A DNA stretch of 64,000 nt from Micrococcales bacterium (lineage in GTDB: Bacteria; Actinomycetota; Actinomycetes; Actinomycetales; Cellulomonadaceae), in assembly GCA_009785115.1 (NCBI GenBank), contig WQWY01000013.1, positions 18,110-82,109 of the forward strand, read 5' to 3'. Below the pieces are notes generated by a model. That model was not told where the DNA came from, did not search any database, and saw only the letters and a program-made list of their open reading frames with translations. This document shows positions 60,356 through 64,000 of this stretch, in pieces. The translations under genes and the position numbers were made by a program. Positions within the stretch are counted from its first letter, which is position 1; every line of letters begins with the position of its first letter.

Positions 60356-60750
60356 GACCGTGCGACCCTCACGGCACGGAGCGGCAGGGCTGTGGCGTGA
60401 GACCAGATGAGGACGGGAAGCACGATATGACCCTATATGACGGGTGTGCCGGCGTCCTCGACCTGTGGTGATCCGGTGGTGGCTGCGCCGCTCGTCCTCG
60501 GTCGTCGGGGAGGGTGTGGTGAGGCTGGTGCGCGCTGTCGTCGGTGGGTGACGACCGTCTGGCGAGTGTGCTTGCCCGGTCTTCGGAGCCTGTGAAGTCT
60601 GGTCTGGCTGCTGGCGTGACGTCGATCACAAGCCGGGTCGCAGAACCGGGGACGTGCGGGGGTGGCTCGGGCTAGGGTGGCCGGGATCAGGCAGGCGCCG
60701 AGGTTCTGAGGGGACCAGGTGGCGGGACGGACCAGGGACGGAGCGAGATC
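60356..60750. other. 395-bp intergenic region left of the protease locus
   Basis: No convincing gene on either strand. It contains two copies of ATATGAC 10 bp apart (60425-60441), a minus-strand TAGGGT box (60430-60435) for the 60355 gene, and a plus-strand TAGGGT box (60673-60678) that may serve the gene at 60751. Open frames on both strands here have low-quality, Arg/Pro-rich translations. Confidence 0.45.
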
Positions 60751-61143
60751 GTGGCGGTGGCAGACGGGCCGGGCGGCAGGAAGGTCGCCTGGGATCAGCA
60801 GGTGCTTCGAGGTCAGCAGCACCGGCTCGGCAGCCGGGCCGGGAGCATGCCGAGCGAGCACAGGGTGGTTGTCGACGGGCGTGTGCAGTCGTCGGCCGCT
60901 GAGTGGTTCCAGGAGGTGGTGCTGCCGGTGCTGGAGAAGACGATGCGCGGGTCGGTCCGTGGGTCGCACGCCTCGGCGGCGACCGACGAGGACCATCTGC
61001 GGAGGTTGGAGGTCGAGTGGAGCCGTACGGAGGCTGAGCACGCGGACCTGTCTGACCTGAGCCGGGCCGCTGTGGTGATCGCCGACCAGGGGCAGGCCTA
61101 CAGGGCCGAGGTCGAGCAGACGCAGGCTGGGGAAGGCCGGTGA
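60751..61143 (+). CDS. Small protein upstream of the mycosin-like gene
   Basis: This 130-residue, charged protein has a helical C-terminal half (HLRRLEVEWSRTEAEHADLS...QGQAYRAEVEQTQAG). No family recognised. Its codons have the GC-rich third positions of real genes. Its stop overlaps the protease start as GTGA (61140-61143), which is the main evidence that it is expressed. A GTG at 60751 is the only early start in frame. Small helical proteins are common around type VII secretion proteases, but no WXG motif is visible. Confidence 0.6.
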   Translation: MAVADGPGGRKVAWDQQVLRGQQHRLGSRAGSMPSEHRVVVDGRVQSSAAEWFQEVVLPVLEKTMRGSVRGSHASAATDEDHLRRLEVEWSRTEAEHADLSDLSRAAVVIADQGQAYRAEVEQTQAGEGR

Positions 61144-62462
61144 GGCGCGGAGCGTCGACGGCCGGAGCGGCGAACCGCCGATGCTCTGGGCCGGGCCTGG
61201 CTCGGCTGGGTGCGCGGCGTGGGGCTGGTCGGTCTCGTGCTGGGTCGCGGTGGGTCGCGCTCGTCGTGGCTCTGGGGCTGGTGGGTGTGGTGCCGGGTGC
61301 TGCCAGCGCGGTCGACGGTGAGGACTGGTGGCAGCGTCACCTGGGGGTCACGGCGGCGAACCAGGCTGGGGCTGACGGCCGTGGTCGGACGGTCGCGGTC
61401 ATCGACCAGGCGATCACGTCGGACACCTCAGACCTGCCGATGTTCGAGGGTGTCGACCTGCGTGTGCGTGAGCCTTCCTTCTGTGCCTCTGACGGCACGA
61501 TCCCGGCCACGTCCTCCGGCCTCATGTATGCCACGTCTCACGGGACGAACACGGCCGGCCTCGTGGCGCGCACGGCTCCCAAGGCCACGATCTTGTTCTA
61601 CGCGGTCGGCGACCCCGCTGCCAACACCAGTCGGGGACGTGTCTGCGCGGGAGGAGCGATATCCAGGGCCGTCGTCCAGGCGGTGAGCGACGGGGCCGAC
61701 GTCATCTCGATCTCGCTTGCGGGGGGGTCTCGCTGGGACTACCAGGCGGCAGTGGCATGGGCGCTGAACCAGGGTGTGGTGATCGTCGCTGGCTTGCGCA
61801 ACGACGACAGCGGCAGCGACGAGTCGTCGCGGGTCAACGGGATCGTTGCCATCGCCGCGCATGATGCGCAAGGGAGGTTCCCGGGTGATCCGGGGGTTGT
61901 CGGAGAGTATGTCGACTACAAACGCGTCACGGTGAGAGCCCCGGGCATCGACATGCTGATCCAAGGCACCGACGATGGGATGATGCCGAGAACCGCATCT
62001 GGTACGTCGCTTGCTACGCCGGTGACGGCGGGCGTGCTGGCGGCGGTGTGGTCGAAGTATCCGGACGCGACGGGCAACCAGATGATCCAGGCGCTCGTCC
62101 AGGCGGCCGGGAACGGGTACGGGTACGGGTTGGAGTATGACTCTCGCGCAGGGTATGGGCTGCTGTCGTTGCAGCGGATGCTTCAGCGCGATCCGACGAC
62201 CTATCCTGACGTCAACCCGCTGGTCCAGCCTGAAGCACAGTTCGAGCTGGACATCTCCGCGGCAGATATCGAGAACGCGGTCTTCCCGCCCTGGATGGCG
62301 TCCGAGACCCCGATGCCTTCGCCGACCAGCACAGACTGGTCCTCGGAGCCTGCTCCCGCCCCTGATGGCGGCGTCCCGGGGTGGGTATGGCCGCTGATCG
62401 TAGCCGTCGTGCTGGTCGGTGCGGTGGTCGCGGTGGTGATCGTCATGGTTCGTCGCAAGTGA
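61140..62462 (+). CDS. Mycosin-like membrane-anchored subtilase
   Basis: This 440-residue S8 protease has an Arg-rich N-terminus, a signal-like hydrophobic stretch (about 38-57, ending ASA), catalytic D89 (VAVIDQAI), H134 (SHGTNTAG) and S290 (SGTSLATP), then a Pro/Ser-rich linker and a C-terminal transmembrane helix (about 412-436) before RRK. This layout, and Cys pairs C115/C169, resemble MycP proteases of type VII secretion. The usual Asn near the oxyanion hole is in VAGLRNDD and is shifted. GTG 61140 overlaps the upstream gene. Confidence 0.85.
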   Translation: MRRGASTAGAANRRCSGPGLARLGARRGAGRSRAGSRWVALVVALGLVGVVPGAASAVDGEDWWQRHLGVTAANQAGADGRGRTVAVIDQAITSDTSDLPMFEGVDLRVREPSFCASDGTIPATSSGLMYATSHGTNTAGLVARTAPKATILFYAVGDPAANTSRGRVCAGGAISRAVVQAVSDGADVISISLAGGSRWDYQAAVAWALNQGVVIVAGLRNDDSGSDESSRVNGIVAIAAHDAQGRFPGDPGVVGEYVDYKRVTVRAPGIDMLIQGTDDGMMPRTASGTSLATPVTAGVLAAVWSKYPDATGNQMIQALVQAAGNGYGYGLEYDSRAGYGLLSLQRMLQRDPTTYPDVNPLVQPEAQFELDISAADIENAVFPPWMASETPMPSPTSTDWSSEPAPAPDGGVPGWVWPLIVAVVLVGAVVAVVIVMVRRK

Positions 62463-62529
62463 GCCGTCCACGGTCGCGTGATCGTGGGTGTGTCGTCGTC
62501 TTTAGCATGAATGAGAGGGAGAGGTTCTG

Positions 62530-63732
62530 ATGGGGTACTACTACTGTTTCGCTCGCGCCGAGGACGAGCTGTGGGCCTTCGGGGAAGGGCAAGACTGGAC
62601 GGTGACTGTCGGTCCGCAGGTCGTGGGCGGGCTGGACGACCATTCTCAGGTGCTGGCAGAGATCGCCAAGGAGGGGGCCGTAGAAGGACTGGCAGGAGAG
62701 GCGATAGTCGAGCACTTCACCTACAACTCCGAGATGCTGGGGCTGTTGTCCAAGATCAATGCCGACATGCTCAAGCTGTTGTTCCATGCGAACCGTATTC
62801 GCGCCAAGGCTCACGTCGCGTGGGAGAACCTGCCTCCGGCCGAGCCCACCCAGTCCATGCTGGACAAGTTCGTCGACATCTTCGACCCCGCCGACAGGGC
62901 TGCCAGAGCCCGGCAAGAAGCCGACACGAAACGGCAGGCCGCCGCTGCGGCCAAGCTGGGCGAGCTCCGCGAAGAGCTCAACGAGATCGGCATCCAGATC
63001 CTGGACAAAGCCGGAGATGTTCCGTTGTGGGATGACAGATCCGACCCGGTGTGGGTGGATCATCGGAAGGAACCGGGGTCTGTGATGAGTTTTCCGCGTC
63101 CTGAGCAGACGGCGTTGAGGTTGCCCGGCGGGCAGGGCGAGGGTTCGCAGACCTGGTCTGCCCCGCTGCCGTCCACCCCGGTGCCCGCTCTGGGTCACCC
63201 CGGGTCTGGTCCGGCCTCGGGTGCAGCCGACGGCGGCACGGCGGGTGCGGGAACCCTTCCCGGTGTGGGTGGCGTCGGCGGCGGGATGCTCCCCGGTACT
63301 GGTGCCGGCGGTGCGGGCAGCGCCCTGACTGCCGGTGCGATGGGCGGAGCTGCTCTGGCGGGCGGTCGGATGCTGGCAGGTCAGGCCGGTGTCGGTGCGG
63401 GCGGTGTCGGTGGCCCTGGCAGCCTCGGCGGTGCCTCCGGTGCCTCTGGTGGTGGTGCTCCTGCGCGGGTGCCAGGTCAGGGGTTGCGCGGTGCTTTCGG
63501 GACCGCCGGTGCAGGTGGTCTGCCTGCTGGCGGTGCTGGGGTGCCTGGTGCTGGTGGTGCGCCGGTGGGCGGGATGGTCGGTGGTGCGCCTGGTGCTGGG
63601 CAGCAGCCTGCGAGGCGTCCGGGTGAGGGTCTGCGTGGTTGGGGTGGTCACATCGTGCCCAAGTGGGAGGACGACCCTGACTGGGAGCCGTTGCCGCCTG
63701 AGTTCTTGGGTTCGGACGAGAACGACCTGTGA
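62530..63732 (+). CDS. Protein with Gly/Ala/Pro-rich tail in the mycosin locus
   Basis: This 400-residue protein starts MGYYYCFARAEDELWAFGEG, has a helical stretch (about 50-160; coiled-coil-like ARARQEADTKRQAAAAAKLGELREEL), and from about 195 becomes Gly/Ala/Pro-rich with many GGAG-type runs, ending in an acidic WEPLPPEFLGSDENDL. Such glycine-rich tails occur in type VII secretion substrates and structural components, though no WXG100, PE or PPE motif is present. GGGAGAGG lies upstream. It follows the protease gene after 67 bp. Confidence 0.75.
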   Translation: MGYYYCFARAEDELWAFGEGQDWTVTVGPQVVGGLDDHSQVLAEIAKEGAVEGLAGEAIVEHFTYNSEMLGLLSKINADMLKLLFHANRIRAKAHVAWENLPPAEPTQSMLDKFVDIFDPADRAARARQEADTKRQAAAAAKLGELREELNEIGIQILDKAGDVPLWDDRSDPVWVDHRKEPGSVMSFPRPEQTALRLPGGQGEGSQTWSAPLPSTPVPALGHPGSGPASGAADGGTAGAGTLPGVGGVGGGMLPGTGAGGAGSALTAGAMGGAALAGGRMLAGQAGVGAGGVGGPGSLGGASGASGGGAPARVPGQGLRGAFGTAGAGGLPAGGAGVPGAGGAPVGGMVGGAPGAGQQPARRPGEGLRGWGGHIVPKWEDDPDWEPLPPEFLGSDENDL

Positions 63733-63891
63733 CCTGTAGACCGATGCCGCTGCTGCCAGGTGCGACCGTGCGACCCTCGTGCCCGGTCGTGGTGGTTGCG
63801 AACATGCCGGCATCCGCGAACCGGTGGTGCCGGGTCGGGCGGTCTGGGCCTGGGTGCTTCGTGCGCAGGTCGTCGCAGGAAGGGATGGACA

Positions 63892-64000
63892 GTGAGCGAA
63901 GGTGCGGGGTTCTGGCCGAAGGTCGATCAGGCGTACATCGAGCTGGACAAGGCCAAAGAGGCTGCCGCCGGGATGCGTCGGGAGGCTGAAGATCTTCTGC
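63892..64000 (+). CDS. Start of a helical protein, cut by the window edge
   Basis: GTG 63892 follows AGGAAGGG and opens a frame that runs to the end of the window (36 residues visible, starting MSEGAGFWPKVDQAYIELDK). The visible part is charged and helical, like the start of small type VII secretion-associated proteins, but too short to classify. The gene continues beyond 64000. Confidence 0.6.
   Translation, partial: MSEGAGFWPKVDQAYIELDKAKEAAAGMRREAEDLL

Noticed and set aside
60433..61041. 202-codon minus-strand frame in the gap left of the protease locus
   Set aside because: Arg/Pro/His-rich translation typical of shadows, and it covers the coupled gene at 60751.

Overview
The window is very GC-rich actinobacterial chromosome. 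Genes are tightly packed, with GTG and ATG starts and many ATGA/GTGA stop-start overlaps. The order suf cluster, ABC-F ATPase, fabG-fabI, acn matches the conserved block known from Mycobacterium (around Rv1461-Rv1484). The other content points to a facultatively anaerobic Micrococcales member of the Cellulomonas/Oerskovia/Sanguibacter type: a pyruvate formate-lyase activase, glycogen and trehalose genes, GuaB1, DUF3000, and a FemX-like gene beside two D-aspartate-ligase-like ATP-grasp enzymes. The genus is inferred; no rRNA, tRNA, CRISPR array or complete insertion sequence is visible.

Region by region. 1-4990: SUF Fe-S assembly operon (sufB end, sufD, Rieske ferredoxin, sufC, sufS, sufU, sufT-like). 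5061-16768: an unusual accessory cluster of two membrane-anchored BACON-domain proteins, an OmpR-type regulator and a histidine kinase with almost no sensor loop, two secreted repeat-rich proteins, and an internally duplicated FHA protein. 16828-23652: CorA, a palindromic MITE-like element, ABC-F ATPase, a small Cys protein, FabG, FabI/InhA, SixA-like phosphatase, DUF1015. 23739-32796: divergent glgC and glgA, an APC permease, a TRAM-domain RNA methyltransferase, a 60-residue protein and aconitase. 32962-35892: a toxin/antitoxin-rich stretch (a candidate pair, ParDE with a perfect 29-bp palindromic operator, FitAB-type VapBC) enclosing a membrane-anchored hydrolase. 36081-40601: meso-diaminopimelate dehydrogenase, a KAP-family NTPase fused to an AT-richer DUF6273-type domain, then three tandem hairpins. 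40811-50300: Nudix, RraA, GuaB1, Dxs, PflA, RNase D, a LuxR-type regulator, DUF3000, FemX-like. 50398-59480: two tandem ATP-grasp ligases, UspA-like protein, ZapE, and glgX-treY. 59558-64000: an unknown protein, then the edge of a probable type VII secretion-associated locus with a mycosin-like membrane protease.

How the parts fit. The core supplies Fe-S clusters (SUF) and consumers of them (aconitase, PflA; Dxs feeds the Fe-S IspG/IspH steps), fatty-acid elongation (FabG/FabI), glycogen and trehalose metabolism (GlgC, GlgA, GlgX, TreY) and probably peptidoglycan cross-bridge synthesis (FemX-like, two ATP-grasp ligases, with Ddh on the diaminopimelate/lysine branch). Many genes have a TANNNT-type -10 hexamer ending 6-7 nt before the start codon, so leaderless transcripts look common. 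The least explained parts are the BACON/two-component/repeat-protein/FHA cluster, the KAP-DUF6273 gene with its hairpin array, and the right-hand protease locus. Short 15-18 bp tandem duplications recur at gene ends and in linkers.
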